Source: Candidatus Melainabacteria bacterium (lineage in GTDB: Bacteria; Cyanobacteriota; Vampirovibrionia; Obscuribacterales; Obscuribacteraceae). Taken from it: 64,000 nucleotides of DNA. This document shows positions 35,600 to 49,842 of this stretch, in pieces (position 1 is the stretch's first letter; each line of letters begins with the position of its first letter). The stretch spans positions 1 through 64,000 of the forward strand of contig RXJR01000006.1 of assembly GCA_003963305.1 (NCBI GenBank), in the 5' to 3' direction. The notes below the pieces were generated by a model. It saw only the letters and a list, made by a program, of their open reading frames with translations, did no database searches and had not been told where the DNA came from. Made by a program: the position numbers and the translations under genes.

Positions 35600-35901
35600 G
35601 CTAGAAAGCTTTCCTGACTTATACAAAACTCGCCACGCTGGATCCAAGGGTTTATCAGCTAAATAGCTGCTTATCTCTGCAAGAACCGTGCTTCTTGAAT
35701 AACCTCACTCGCCATTAACTGCTATTCAGTTGCCCTATTCAAGCCTAATCGACAAAATTGGCAAAGTTCTGGCAATCGAACCGTCCTGCCCACCGGTTTA
35801 ATTAGCCTTTTTGCCAAAAATAACTTACTATCTTCAACACCCTTGGCATCCTTCTTACCAGTACCCCCTGCTCTTCAACAACGCCTTGGACGTGTCATTA
35901 A
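35600..35901. other. intergenic stretch
   Basis: About 300 bases between esterase and LysM genes. Only a 10-base palindrome GAAAGCTTTC near 35606 noted; no promoter boxes or small gene with a ribosome site. Confidence 0.4.
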
Positions 35902-38154
35902 ATGGCATCGGACAAACCTGATTCTATTGAACGGGCACCTGCCCCGACAAACGCTGTCTGGACTTCCGATCTAATGGACGGCGGACGTATACAGCGGCGC
36001 ATAAACAGGGCCCTGAGCGAGTCGCTGGGATTGCCGAAGGTAGCCATCGACTTTGCCGACAATCAAGACCATACAGTTGCTCTAAACAACAACGCGGTTC
36101 AGCAAGACTCACGCTCGCCCGACGAACGAGTGCGCGACCCGAAAAAAGCCGATGAGCGCGGGCTCGGTCTCGAACACGCACATGAGCAGGATACACGCCC
36201 GCCTGACGAGCGCGTGCGTCCTGCTCAAAAAGCAGATGCCAGCTGGGATCCATATGAATCGCTGCAAGCAGGCAACGGCGATTTATCCGATCTTTTAAAT
36301 CAAGTAAGCAACTATCGCGGCGCCGAAATTCACTTAAAAGTAGAACCCGGCACATACACTGCTAAGCCGGGTGAAACGCTCGAACGCATCGCTGAAAAGC
36401 ACCTCGGTCCTACCGCAACGAAGGAACAAATAGCACAGCATGCCGGGGAGATAGCTCGCTACAATCAAATTTCGCCAACAAGAGAAGCCGGATTCGGTCT
36501 GCATGTTCTGCGGCCGAACGAACAAGTTAGATTGCCTGGACACGACAAAGACGGAAGCACGATCTTCACAGACTCGCAGGGCACACGCTTCACCTACAGC
36601 ACCGACGGCAAAACAAAAGCTGAATTCAAAGACGGCACCACTTACGTCCGTACTCCTGACGCATCAGGCGGATACACCGACGTTCACAACGGACCCAGAC
36701 CGGAAGATCGTTTCGAAGTCACAATCAACAAGGATGGCAGTGTCGAGAAAACAACTCGTGCAGAGGCACCAACACAGGACAAAAATGCCGAAAGAGAAAA
36801 GCTCGATCATCTTGCTGACACTAAAATAGGACTACTCAAAGAACGCGCTCAATTCAAAGAAGACATGATAGCTTTCGAGCAACGCGCCAGAGAGCAGCAC
36901 CTGAGCGACGAAGAAGTGGCGAAAACTTATCACGAAATCTCTCGGGTGCTTGAAGCAAAAGGCACGCAACCGATGGACGATCGCAAAAGAGTGCGCGTCG
37001 CTCTTGGCATAATGGCGGTGGCAGCCGAGCCGACTTCTAACGATCAAGGGATGCACAATACCTGCAATGTCACGGCAATAGAAAACAGATTATTCACGCG
37101 CGAACCATCCAGCGCTGCGAAATTAGTCGCAGATGTCGCCACCACCGGCAAATACACTGCGCCTGACGGAACCACAGTGAAATTAGACAGGTCCAGCTTC
37201 TCCACATTCGGCGAAGAAGCCAACAACGCGGCCCGCGGCACAAACGAACGAAATTACGCCAGCCAACTCTTCAACGTCACGGCAGTGAATTTGCTTCTGG
37301 TGAAACACAACGAAGCCACCATTCCTCCAGGCGATCTTCGATACAGCCAGGAACGGTCGACAGGTCACAAAGACAGCGGAGAACGCCTTCGCGACTACTC
37401 TACTAATCCGCCCACCAAGATCGCTGAAGATCCTAATGAAGCTGCCATGTTTAACGGCATGCTCACTATCAATACGACGCTTACTGGTCGTTTCGAACCG
37501 CAAGCTTTCATGAGCCACAAAGATTCAATAACGGCGCAGGACGACAAGATCGCTTCATATGCAACCAAAGAAGAATTTGAAGCGAAACTAGCGGCAGCCA
37601 AAGCCGACGGTACCTTTCCAATCGTGCTGGGCGTGCACGCAAGCAATCGTCCATTCTTCGACCCGAATTCGAAACGTCCGTTACATGTGGACCAGGCACT
37701 CGCGGACGGTCACATTGTTTTGGTGACGGGTTACGACCCAGTCAAGCACACTGTCACCTACGATAATCAGTGGGGTAACAGCGAAGATCACAGTGATGAC
37801 AAGCCGGTTTCGATTGATGACATGTTCAAGGCGACAAAGCGTGTGTCAGCGACTGAGTGGCTCGATCGCATTGAGCAGAGACACTCGCAGATGACGGAAA
37901 ACCAATATGCAAATAACATCGAGAAACTCGTGAAAAATTACGAGATGCTTTGGAACGCTCAGAAAGGTGGCGATGTGCCTGGAGCAGTAGATGAGCAGGA
38001 TCAGCTAGCAGCGATCGCTAAAGTCAACGCAATGCTGAAAAAGATCAGCCCGGCACGAGCCGATCTGGTGCGGAAACACTTGAAGGATTTTCTGGAGCAT
38101 AATGAAGACCCTCCAGCTGTGAATAATACAATCGCCCCGCCAGTAGCAAACTGA
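35902..38154 (+). CDS. LysM protein with papain-fold cysteine peptidase-like domain
   Basis: 750 residues. The N-terminal 150 residues are disordered and carry a duplicated block (SPDERVR and PPDERVR with KKADE/QKADA). Residues about 150-215 form a LysM-type glycan-binding unit (TYTAKPGETLERIAEKHLG, LRPNEQVRLPG). A DUF-like beta region follows. The C-terminal half has a Cys in GMHNTCNVTAIENRLF (about 382), His in DGHIVLVTGYD (about 612) and Asn/Trp in YDNQWGNS, as in C39/papain-fold enzymes. No signal peptide, yet LysM implies contact with peptidoglycan. The start lacks a strong ribosome site. Confidence 0.7.
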   Translation: MASDKPDSIERAPAPTNAVWTSDLMDGGRIQRRINRALSESLGLPKVAIDFADNQDHTVALNNNAVQQDSRSPDERVRDPKKADERGLGLEHAHEQDTRPPDERVRPAQKADASWDPYESLQAGNGDLSDLLNQVSNYRGAEIHLKVEPGTYTAKPGETLERIAEKHLGPTATKEQIAQHAGEIARYNQISPTREAGFGLHVLRPNEQVRLPGHDKDGSTIFTDSQGTRFTYSTDGKTKAEFKDGTTYVRTPDASGGYTDVHNGPRPEDRFEVTINKDGSVEKTTRAEAPTQDKNAEREKLDHLADTKIGLLKERAQFKEDMIAFEQRAREQHLSDEEVAKTYHEISRVLEAKGTQPMDDRKRVRVALGIMAVAAEPTSNDQGMHNTCNVTAIENRLFTREPSSAAKLVADVATTGKYTAPDGTTVKLDRSSFSTFGEEANNAARGTNERNYASQLFNVTAVNLLLVKHNEATIPPGDLRYSQERSTGHKDSGERLRDYSTNPPTKIAEDPNEAAMFNGMLTINTTLTGRFEPQAFMSHKDSITAQDDKIASYATKEEFEAKLAAAKADGTFPIVLGVHASNRPFFDPNSKRPLHVDQALADGHIVLVTGYDPVKHTVTYDNQWGNSEDHSDDKPVSIDDMFKATKRVSATEWLDRIEQRHSQMTENQYANNIEKLVKNYEMLWNAQKGGDVPGAVDEQDQLAAIAKVNAMLKKISPARADLVRKHLKDFLEHNEDPPAVNNTIAPPVAN

Positions 38155-38189
38155 TTCAAGATTCATAGAACCGCACTGAATTGTACCCG

Positions 38190-39443
38190 ATGTCAAAATA
38201 CTATTTTTTTAGTGGACCACAATCTGGAAACGTTAACCCAACTCTTGCTATTGCGCAGGGTCTCGTAGAGCGCGGCAACCAGGTTGTGTATTACTTGACG
38301 GAGGAATATAGAGACGTCATTGAAAGCACTGGTGCAACCTTTCGTAGCTACAATTCGGTCTTGAAAAGCTCCATCGGTAAACCTCAGTCCGATACGCAGA
38401 GTAATCGAGACCTGCAAGTGAGCGCTCCCTGGATTAATAGCAACTTGGTTAAGGAGTGCTCAATCGTTGTGCCAAACGTGCTCCAAGATTTGAACACCGA
38501 AGCAAAGCCAGATGCCATCATTTACGGACAAATGGCACTTTGGGGACGAATGCTCGCACAGATTCTGCAGATACCAGCCGTGTTGCTTCGGCCAACATTC
38601 GCGTCGAACGAGCACTTCAATCTTCTTGAAACGTTGCACAAAATGTTTTACACCGCTGAACAAAGACAGGAACGTACTTTAACGTTTGCGAAAGCAAATA
38701 AGGAGATGCATGAACTTTGCGAACACTATGCTATTGAGCCATTTCCGGTTACTGACGCGATGGATTACGGCGAACCCTTAACGCTAGTGACACAGCCACG
38801 CTCGTTTCAATATGAGGGCACCACCTTCGACAAACGCTTTCACTTTGTTGGACCGTGCATCCTACCGCGTCCTGATTTCAGTCATTTCCCACTTGAGCAA
38901 ATTGAGTCGAAGCCAACTCTGTACATCTCTTTGGGCACCGCATTCAATGGCAATTCGGAATTCTACAATATGTGCTTTAAGGCCTTTTCTGATACCAAAT
39001 GGCAGGTCGTGCAATCCATCGGCAATCGGTTGAAATTAGAGCAGCTTGACCCCGTGCCAAACAACTTCATTGTCTCCCCATACGTGCCGCAGCTTGATGT
39101 ATTAAAACGATCAGACATATTTGTGACGCACGGTGGAATGAACAGTGTGATGGAGGGACTAAGCAATGGGGTGCCGCTTGTCGTTGTCCCACAATCGGGC
39201 GAGCAGATGTTGAGCGCGCAACGCGTTGAGCAACTGGGTATCGGTCTTGCCCTGCACCCTCGCGACGTCACAGTATCCAGCCTGCGGAAGGCAGTCGAAC
39301 AAATCTCCAGTCAGTCCTCTTATCGTGAACGCGCAAGTTCACTTCAGGAGGATATACAACGCGCTGGCGGCTACCAAACAGCAGTGGATGCTATTACCAC
39401 TTACACAAAAAATCGCAAATTGCCCGGGTACTCAATCCTTTGA
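38190..39443 (+). CDS. family 1 (MGT-type) glycosyltransferase
   Basis: 417 residues from ATG 38190. GT-B fold: the N-terminal Rossmann half begins YYFFSGPQSGNVNPTLAIAQ and the C-terminal half has LYISLGTAFNG, FIVSPYVPQLDVLKRSDIFV and the donor-binding motif THGGMNSVMEGLSNGVPLVV with SGEQMLSAQRV. Matches macrolide/UDP-glucuronosyltransferase-like enzymes that move a sugar from a UDP donor to a lipophilic acceptor. Stands 35 bases after the LysM gene. Confidence 0.9.
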   Translation: MSKYYFFSGPQSGNVNPTLAIAQGLVERGNQVVYYLTEEYRDVIESTGATFRSYNSVLKSSIGKPQSDTQSNRDLQVSAPWINSNLVKECSIVVPNVLQDLNTEAKPDAIIYGQMALWGRMLAQILQIPAVLLRPTFASNEHFNLLETLHKMFYTAEQRQERTLTFAKANKEMHELCEHYAIEPFPVTDAMDYGEPLTLVTQPRSFQYEGTTFDKRFHFVGPCILPRPDFSHFPLEQIESKPTLYISLGTAFNGNSEFYNMCFKAFSDTKWQVVQSIGNRLKLEQLDPVPNNFIVSPYVPQLDVLKRSDIFVTHGGMNSVMEGLSNGVPLVVVPQSGEQMLSAQRVEQLGIGLALHPRDVTVSSLRKAVEQISSQSSYRERASSLQEDIQRAGGYQTAVDAITTYTKNRKLPGYSIL

Positions 39444-39489
39444 CGACGCTTAATTTGACTCCGCAAAAAGGAATGAGCCGGAAATTCTT

Positions 39490-41847
39490 CTACTGCGCGC
39501 GAACCGTTATTGCGGAGCCAGGCAGAGGTTTTGCAACATTATCTCTGTCCGATGCTGATGTCGCGTTGCCGCCCTTGTACTTCAGTGTGAAGTGCTCGCA
39601 GACTCCCTTCAGATAAGCCGGCGTCGTGCCATCGTCCTGATACAAATGACCGACGGCAGCACCTTCACTGTCTGGATAGACTTCGTATTTAATCGCATCG
39701 CCACCAGGCTGTCCGACAAAATCGACTGCTGCGCCGGTCGGTATGATGCTGCCGGCTTTGACGAAAAGAGGCACCGTATCAAGTGGCGCATCGACCGAAA
39801 TATACTGACCGCCCTCGTACTTTTTACCGGAGAAATAGTCATACCATTGACCTTTAGGAAGATAAAGATCGCGTTTGGTAACGCCGGGATGTAAAACCGG
39901 TGCAGCAAGCAAGGCATCGCCAACCATAAATTCATCGTCGATACCGAGAACATTGTAATCGTCTTGATCTTCGAGAATCAGCGGACGGAACCATGGCGTT
40001 CCCGTCTCGTGCGCTTCTGCCAAAACGGTGTAGAGATAAGGCAAAAGGTGATATCTCAACTTTACGAATTTCCGAATGATGTCTTCGTATTTTTTACCGA
40101 AGCGCCATGGTTCCTGATCGTTATGATCGACAGCATGATGATTTCTGAGAAACGGAGTCAGGAAACCAATCTGATACGAACGTGTCAAAAATTCCCCGTC
40201 ACTTCGCCCCATATAGCCGCCGAGATCGGCTCCGACAAAACTCTCGCCGCTCAGACCGAGCGTTTCAAACATCGGGATACTGAGCGCCAGAGCTTCCCAT
40301 GAAGCGTTGCTGTCACCAGTCCACATGGTGGCATAGCGTTGAATACCAGCGTATCCGCTTCGCGTGATCACATATGGGCGCTCGTCAGGACGCAACCGTT
40401 GAAGCCCCTCATAAGTTGCCTTGCACTCCAGAAGAGCGAAAAGATTGCGCATTTTGTCATGCTTTGAATGTTCGCCATCATCGTAGTTGACGACATCTTT
40501 CCACAATCCGCCGTCACGACTGACAAAATCGGCAGGTTCGTTCATGTCATTCCAGATGCCTGAAACGCCTGCATCCAATAAGCTTCTGTGTTGGTCGCCC
40601 CACCACTTTGCCGCATCGGGCAATGTGTAATCGACAAACACAGACTTCCCTGGCCAGACCTCTCCGACATATGGTTCACCATTTGCCTTTTTGAGGAAGT
40701 AGTTATGTACAGTGCCCTCATTGAACACGTTATAAGTGCCGCCTGACTCGTGTTTCACACCCGGGTCGATGATTGTCACAGCTTTCACGCCCTGTTCGTT
40801 TAACCACTTTATCAACCCTTTCGGGTCAGGAAAGCGCTCATGGTTCCACGTGAAGACGCGGTAGCCGTCCATGTAGTGAATGTCTAAATGCAGAGCATCC
40901 AGTGGAATATTTTCCTTCTTGTAACGGGTAACGACGTCTCTAACTTGCTGTTCGTTCGCGTAGCTGTAGCGGCTTTGCTGATTGCCCAGTGCCCACTTCG
41001 GCGGCAGCGGCATGCGCCCTGTAAGTTCTGTATAGCGGTTGAGAATTTTCTTTATGGAAGGTCCATAGAAAAAGTAGTAATTCATTTCACCGCCATCAGC
41101 CTGAAAAATAACGTGCTCAGGATCTGTGGACGACAGGTCGAAGTGAGTGCGATAGCTGTTGTCGAAGAAGATGCCATAGGCAGAACCGCGCCAGGCAGAA
41201 TCGGCGGGGTCCATCAAAAGTCCAATGTAAAACGGGATGCTCTGGTAGATCGGGTCTCGACCGAGCACATAGCCAGGTGTATCCGAACTCCACATCTCAT
41301 AAGCATCGTGGCGCTTGTCGAGATGCGCCGCCTTTTCGCCCAACCCGTAGAAGTGCTCTTCAGAACTTATGGACTTGGCTGCTGCCACCGCACCAGTCGA
41401 CGAGTTATATTGCATCGGCAGCCCGTCTGCATTGATCAGTCGGTTAGTGTGCGCATCGTAGAAGGAAATCTTCAAAGGTTTGCGGCTTACAACTACGTGC
41501 AGCTCGGATGTGTCCAACGAGAGTTCATCCTTAGTCTGCGAAACCTTGAACGGAACGCTATCCCATTTTGTACGTGCAATTGCCCACGAATGATCGTGCT
41601 GCGGCAAACTGGTTTTAAACGCGGCCCGCACGCGCACCAAATCTGGTGCAAGAACTTGCAGACGTATATGGCTATTATCGTCACAATCGATCAACACACC
41701 ATCATCTGTTTTCGTCATTCCAGCAAAATTGCCAATCGCCTGCATGGTGGTCAAGTCAACAGCGAACGCTTGCGAACCACTTGAAAGCATCAACAGACAA
41801 ATAAGCAACAGGTACGCCACTACTTTAAAAGACGCTGGGGATCGCAT
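39490..41847 (-). CDS. secreted family 31 alpha-glucosidase
   Basis: 785 residues with a signal peptide (FKVVAYLLLICLLMLSSGSQ then AFA cleavage). GH31 architecture: N-terminal beta-sandwich (EEHFYGLGEKAAHLDKR), TIM barrel with LDIHYMDGYRVFTW, nucleophile Asp in GIWNDMNEPADF (about 432), acid/base Asp in WTGDSNASWEAL (about 512), HHAVDHNDQEPW, then C-terminal beta domains ending VYPDSEG and LYQDDGTT. Hydrolyses alpha-glucosyl links outside the cytoplasm. Converges with the glycosyltransferase gene. Confidence 0.93.
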   Translation of the reverse strand: MRSPASFKVVAYLLLICLLMLSSGSQAFAVDLTTMQAIGNFAGMTKTDDGVLIDCDDNSHIRLQVLAPDLVRVRAAFKTSLPQHDHSWAIARTKWDSVPFKVSQTKDELSLDTSELHVVVSRKPLKISFYDAHTNRLINADGLPMQYNSSTGAVAAAKSISSEEHFYGLGEKAAHLDKRHDAYEMWSSDTPGYVLGRDPIYQSIPFYIGLLMDPADSAWRGSAYGIFFDNSYRTHFDLSSTDPEHVIFQADGGEMNYYFFYGPSIKKILNRYTELTGRMPLPPKWALGNQQSRYSYANEQQVRDVVTRYKKENIPLDALHLDIHYMDGYRVFTWNHERFPDPKGLIKWLNEQGVKAVTIIDPGVKHESGGTYNVFNEGTVHNYFLKKANGEPYVGEVWPGKSVFVDYTLPDAAKWWGDQHRSLLDAGVSGIWNDMNEPADFVSRDGGLWKDVVNYDDGEHSKHDKMRNLFALLECKATYEGLQRLRPDERPYVITRSGYAGIQRYATMWTGDSNASWEALALSIPMFETLGLSGESFVGADLGGYMGRSDGEFLTRSYQIGFLTPFLRNHHAVDHNDQEPWRFGKKYEDIIRKFVKLRYHLLPYLYTVLAEAHETGTPWFRPLILEDQDDYNVLGIDDEFMVGDALLAAPVLHPGVTKRDLYLPKGQWYDYFSGKKYEGGQYISVDAPLDTVPLFVKAGSIIPTGAAVDFVGQPGGDAIKYEVYPDSEGAAVGHLYQDDGTTPAYLKGVCEHFTLKYKGGNATSASDRDNVAKPLPGSAITVRAQ

Positions 41848-42012
41848 GACATTCCTTTTCGATGAAGGCTGGAGCTGCAGTCTCTGAGGCGGTCAGAACA
41901 CTTCTGGCAGAGCCGACCAGAATAAGGCAGGTTCTTCCGCTTATCCGCAACAAATATACTAGACCAGCAGATAACCGGCTAGGTAATGCACCGCGCTAAT
42001 TTGTCCCGCGTC

Positions 42013-42039
42013 GACTTGTCACACTTTGACTTGTCACAC
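42013..42039. repeat. two 12-bp direct repeats before the dehydrogenase gene
   Basis: GACTTGTCACAC at 42013-42024 and again at 42028-42039, 15 bases start to start, about 57 bases before the ATG at 42096. Possible activator or repressor half sites. Confidence 0.45.
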
Positions 42040-42095
42040 CCTGCCTTCTCCCACGCTGTAGTATCCTTTAGCTCCGACACGCAGGGGAGAATGCA

Positions 42096-43052
42096 ATGCG
42101 CGCTTTAACCATCCACGAATATGGCTCACCAGATGTATTCAAGGTGGAAGATATCGAAAAACCGATACCTGGAAATTATCAGGTTCTTGTCGAGGTGAAA
42201 AGCTCATCAATCAATCCGGTTGATTGGAAAATTCGCGCTGGTCATTTATCTCTGATAATTCCAAAACATTGGCCGAGAGTATTAGGCGTCGACTGCGCAG
42301 GCGTAGTTGCAGAAGTCGGCAGCGCCGTTCGTAAATTCGCGCCTGGTGACAAAGTTTTCGGAATGTCAAACCCGCTTAGAACACCATTTGGAGCGTACTC
42401 TCAATACTGCATTTGCGAAAAGGACAGCCTCGCAAAAATGCCAGAGGGACTTTCGTTCGAAGATGCAGCGTCAATTCCAGTTGCCGCACTGACCGCCTAC
42501 AAAGCCTTCAAGCAGCAAATTAAACTACAGACCGGTCAAACTGTTCTCATCAACGGTGCTTCCGGTGGAGTCGGTAGTTTCGCTGTCCAGATCGCCAGAT
42601 CGATGGGCGCAAAAATTGTGGCGACATGCGGTGCCGACAATATAGAATTTGTCAAAGAACTCGGCGCCGACGATGTGATCGATTACAAAGAGCAAGACGT
42701 GGCGAAGCTTACGCAAAAGTTTGACGGCATATTTGATGCCAGCGCGAAGCTGAATTTTCGTACAGCGTCGAAGATGTTGAACAAGCATGGTGTCTACGTT
42801 ACAACGGTACCGGATGCATACACGATTCTCGGCTTGCTGACGTCACCTTTCTGCCGACAGAAAGCATATATTGTCAGTGCCGGAAGCGGTGCATTTGTGT
42901 CGCAAGAGCTCTCGGAAATCGCCGAACTGGTTTTATCAGGACAGGTAAAACCGATCATTGCAACATCAATATCGCTGGAACAAGTGCCGGAATTTCAAAA
43001 ACTTTCAGAGGCAGGACATGCGCGCGGAAAAACAGTCATAAAGGTCTCTTAG
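42096..43052 (+). CDS. zinc-free NAD(P)H quinone-oxidoreductase-like dehydrogenase
   Basis: 318 residues, medium-chain dehydrogenase fold. MRALTIHEYGSPDVFKVED start, substrate domain with SSSINPVDWKIRAGHL and GVDCAGVVAEVG, Rossmann fold with GASGGVGSFAVQIARSMGA (about 150). Catalytic zinc ligands of true alcohol dehydrogenases are absent, as in QOR/RTN4IP1-like enzymes, which reduce quinones or enones with NADPH. GGGGAG before the ATG. Confidence 0.9.
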   Translation: MRALTIHEYGSPDVFKVEDIEKPIPGNYQVLVEVKSSSINPVDWKIRAGHLSLIIPKHWPRVLGVDCAGVVAEVGSAVRKFAPGDKVFGMSNPLRTPFGAYSQYCICEKDSLAKMPEGLSFEDAASIPVAALTAYKAFKQQIKLQTGQTVLINGASGGVGSFAVQIARSMGAKIVATCGADNIEFVKELGADDVIDYKEQDVAKLTQKFDGIFDASAKLNFRTASKMLNKHGVYVTTVPDAYTILGLLTSPFCRQKAYIVSAGSGAFVSQELSEIAELVLSGQVKPIIATSISLEQVPEFQKLSEAGHARGKTVIKVS

Positions 43053-43132
43053 TGAGCTTAAGGCTCTGTCGGAAACAAAAGATGATATTGTTGAATTTCC
43101 GTTGGTAAGATCCCGTAACTGGAGGAAGCATA

Positions 43133-43762
43133 ATGTCTAGAACTTGGTTGAGAGTCGTATTCGCTATATCTGCAATTTTTTCTCTCAATGCATCCGCAGC
43201 TGACGCAGCAAGTCATGATGTCTTCCTTTCGCCGTACTATTGCCTGCCCGGCAATGGTGTGACTGATGCCACAGCATCATTCATCACGATCAATGGTGGT
43301 CGAGGCTCTATTCCTGCGTTGAATCTCGTTGTACCGCAGAATAGCGCCACGATCGGCGCATACGGTCTTGTACAAAGTGCAGCGCCAGTCGCATTCGGTT
43401 CGCTGAGCTTTGACGCTAAAGATACAAACCGCAGTGCTTTTGTCGTTGTACACGTGACCCAAAAGAATGGTCAGCCGAATGCCGGGGTTGCTTTTTTCTC
43501 GGACTGTGTCACGGCGCCAACCCTTGACACCCCTTCTGGTTGGTCTCACTGCGTAGCCCTGACTAGTAAGTTTTTTGCTTTCGACAATGGTCCTTTCGAT
43601 AAGGACGCTACCTTTGCGTACGCTACACTTCTGCAATTTGAAGACAGCAGCGCCACCCGTTCAACGCAAATTGCCAATGTTAGACTAAATGCTCAAGCCA
43701 AAAATGCCGTTGCGGTGACGCGTCAAGCCGAAAATAACTGTGCGCTGATCGACGAGAAATAA
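43133..43762 (+). CDS. secreted hypothetical protein
   Basis: 209 residues with a signal peptide (TWLRVVFAISAIFSLNASA then ADA). The mature part is beta-rich with four Cys (CLPG, SDCVT, SHCVA, NNCAL), likely two disulfides. GGAGG precedes the ATG. No family recognised. Stands alone downstream of the dehydrogenase. Confidence 0.7.
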   Translation: MSRTWLRVVFAISAIFSLNASAADAASHDVFLSPYYCLPGNGVTDATASFITINGGRGSIPALNLVVPQNSATIGAYGLVQSAAPVAFGSLSFDAKDTNRSAFVVVHVTQKNGQPNAGVAFFSDCVTAPTLDTPSGWSHCVALTSKFFAFDNGPFDKDATFAYATLLQFEDSSATRSTQIANVRLNAQAKNAVAVTRQAENNCALIDEK

Positions 43763-43835
43763 TTTCACGGTTTTTTTTACGTCAGTTTGTTCTTCAGGTG
43801 CGCGTTTTACCGCCAGCCTGTGGAACCCAATCCAG

Positions 43836-45542
43836 TCAACCAGCACTGATTATTCTGAGCCGATCCTTTAGCAGCTTCGCGATTGCCAGTTGTTTTCGTG
43901 CGACGGCTCTCTCTGTCGCTCTTCGCAGTGGTGCAGTTAAGTCATCCTTACTGTCGTCATCAATGCGGCCTACCTGTTTGTAGAAACTCAAAGCTTCATC
44001 ATGACGGCCCAGCAAATCCAAGAAGACTGCCTGCTCTAAGGTCGCATGTGTCCACGCCTTCGAATCCTCTGAGTAAGAGTCACGAAGCCTTTCTAAGTGC
44101 TCGATCGCATCCTGGTAGTGGTCCATCGCTCGACAACAATCGATAATCCGCTGACGCGCACGCAATTGATTTTCAGTCGTAAGCCGCACGAGTAGAGGAA
44201 TGAAAAACCGTCTGGCGGCAAAGTATTCTTTCCTCTGAAACAACATTTCTCCATATTCGAGTTCGGCTACTGCAATCTCTGCTTCACTTGCTCCAATTTT
44301 TTTCAACCAGTCGATCCTCGAGAGCGCATTGCCTTCTCGTTCATCTTCGTCCCTGTTTTCGCTTTGGCATAAAAACTTGAAAGTTCGTCTTATTGCCTCA
44401 TGATCGGTAATGCCGAAGCTAGTTCTAATAGCCTTTGCTCTTTTTAGAAGCCATGAATCAAAAAATCCATCGTGTGTGATCGCGACGAGTTCCATCAAAT
44501 CCACCTGCTCGGCACGGGTCATTGCGTGCCGATTTATAGCGGTCACAGCCTGATCATAAGTCTGATTCTTCTCGCTCAATCGCTTTGCTAACCGAACACG
44601 ATATTTGTCTGCGCGTTCTAATTCTCCAGCCCCATCACAGCTGATAAGCAACGTCACTAGTTCAGATGTCTGCAGATTCTCTTCGGGCATACCAAAGCTG
44701 TCAGGAACCTTTTCCAGAGGAGTGCTCATCGGGACTCGACAATTTGCTTTGATACCGTTTTCGATGGCATCAATTGCTCGCTTATACTCGCCGTAGCCAT
44801 CCAACAAACAATTTGCAAGCTCGTACATGTAGTACGAGTATTGCGGGGCAAGAGGAAAGCATCCGGAGTGTCGCTTGTCCATCGTTTGCTTGCGAATGTC
44901 CTTTTCTGCTATTTGCTGTTCAATCATTTTGAGAGCAGCCTCGAAATCACCGATTTCCAAATAGCACCTGATTGATAATGCTTCCTCGCGCATTTTCTCA
45001 ACGTAGAGCCGAGCTAGCCTGTCCTTCTGTCGTGTGCGCTTGAATAGCCTTTCGAGAGCCAGAGCCATGTCAACATTCCGATTGCCAGGCATTTGGTAAC
45101 TTCGCTCCAGATTTATAATCGCTTCGTCCAGATCACCCAACGATTGGTTTATTTCCGCCAGGCGCCTTGCTACTTGAGGGTCCTTATCACTGTGGGCGTG
45201 TTTCGCGTCGGTACGAGGAAAGTGCCTGAGCCGCTCGTCTGGTCTCCCCCAAGTTTCATAGAGGTGTGAAATCGAATGTCCCAGGCTGTGCAGAACGTGA
45301 AATCTGTGCTCCGGGTGGGTCTCTGAGTAATTAAAAGCGCGCAGTAGAAGCGGCTCTGCGTCGACGAAGTTTCCATTCGAAAGATAGAATTCGCCGAACA
45401 ATCCTTCAATTTCAAGCAGAAGGCTCTCCGGGGCCGTCTCACGCAAAACTGCAAACTTTTGTTCTGCGGTTTCGACGTCTCCTGCTGCGAGCAGCGATGA
45501 AATCAATCTTGCTACTACGATCTGTTCAGGTTCTTCAGACAT
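43836..45542 (-). CDS. large TPR-repeat protein
   Basis: 568 residues, cytosolic. Helical repeats throughout with tetratricopeptide features, for example LLAAGDVETAEQKFAVL, GEFYLSNGNFVDAEPLLLRA, LAEINQSLGDLDEAIINLER, CCRAMDHYQDAIEHLER, FLDLLGRHDEALSFYKQV. No catalytic domain. Likely a scaffold; partners unknown. Confidence 0.75.
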   Translation of the reverse strand: MSEEPEQIVVARLISSLLAAGDVETAEQKFAVLRETAPESLLLEIEGLFGEFYLSNGNFVDAEPLLLRAFNYSETHPEHRFHVLHSLGHSISHLYETWGRPDERLRHFPRTDAKHAHSDKDPQVARRLAEINQSLGDLDEAIINLERSYQMPGNRNVDMALALERLFKRTRQKDRLARLYVEKMREEALSIRCYLEIGDFEAALKMIEQQIAEKDIRKQTMDKRHSGCFPLAPQYSYYMYELANCLLDGYGEYKRAIDAIENGIKANCRVPMSTPLEKVPDSFGMPEENLQTSELVTLLISCDGAGELERADKYRVRLAKRLSEKNQTYDQAVTAINRHAMTRAEQVDLMELVAITHDGFFDSWLLKRAKAIRTSFGITDHEAIRRTFKFLCQSENRDEDEREGNALSRIDWLKKIGASEAEIAVAELEYGEMLFQRKEYFAARRFFIPLLVRLTTENQLRARQRIIDCCRAMDHYQDAIEHLERLRDSYSEDSKAWTHATLEQAVFLDLLGRHDEALSFYKQVGRIDDDSKDDLTAPLRRATERAVARKQLAIAKLLKDRLRIISAG

Positions 45543-45804
45543 TTTGCGACCTGGCTAAGTGTGTGTAATCTACAATCTTATCCCTCGCATACAGCACCGT
45601 CAAAACTGACTCAACGAAATACAGGAAAAACCCTGTAGATAGCCCAAAGCATTGTCCGTATATTAAACGAGCCACCTTCAGGCAAGTTCGACTGACCGCA
45701 CTTACTACAATCAAAGATTCGGCACTGCTATCGTTATTTGATGGCAGCTGAATTTGACTGAGCACCTAACGGTGTTGGGTTTAATTTCTAGCGAGGATTT
45801 TTAT

Positions 45805-49608
<3,804 letters not shown>

Positions 49609-49656
49609 CTTGCGAGGATAAAAGGAGAACCGTCTGAGCAATTGCGAGAATGAAGG

Positions 49657-49693
49657 AGAAGCTTCGGACTCACCCGGTCCGAAGCTTCTTTTT
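49657..49693 (+). terminator. strong intrinsic terminator
   Basis: 13-bp perfect stem AGAAGCTTCGGAC/GTCCGAAGCTTCT (49657-49669 with 49677-49689), 7-base loop, then TTTTT. Ends transcription of the VIT/VWA-like gene 49 bases after its stop. Confidence 0.9.
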
Positions 49694-49842
49694 GCGCCGG
49701 CATGGTCAAAGAAATTTAGACAGCTGCCTCCAGATGGATTTGTGAAATTCCAATAGATACCGTCCCCTGTGCAATTACACATTCAAGTCCGTTCGAGCTT
49801 CCTATACGCTCAATTATGTCAAACATCACCGGAGAGACAAAA

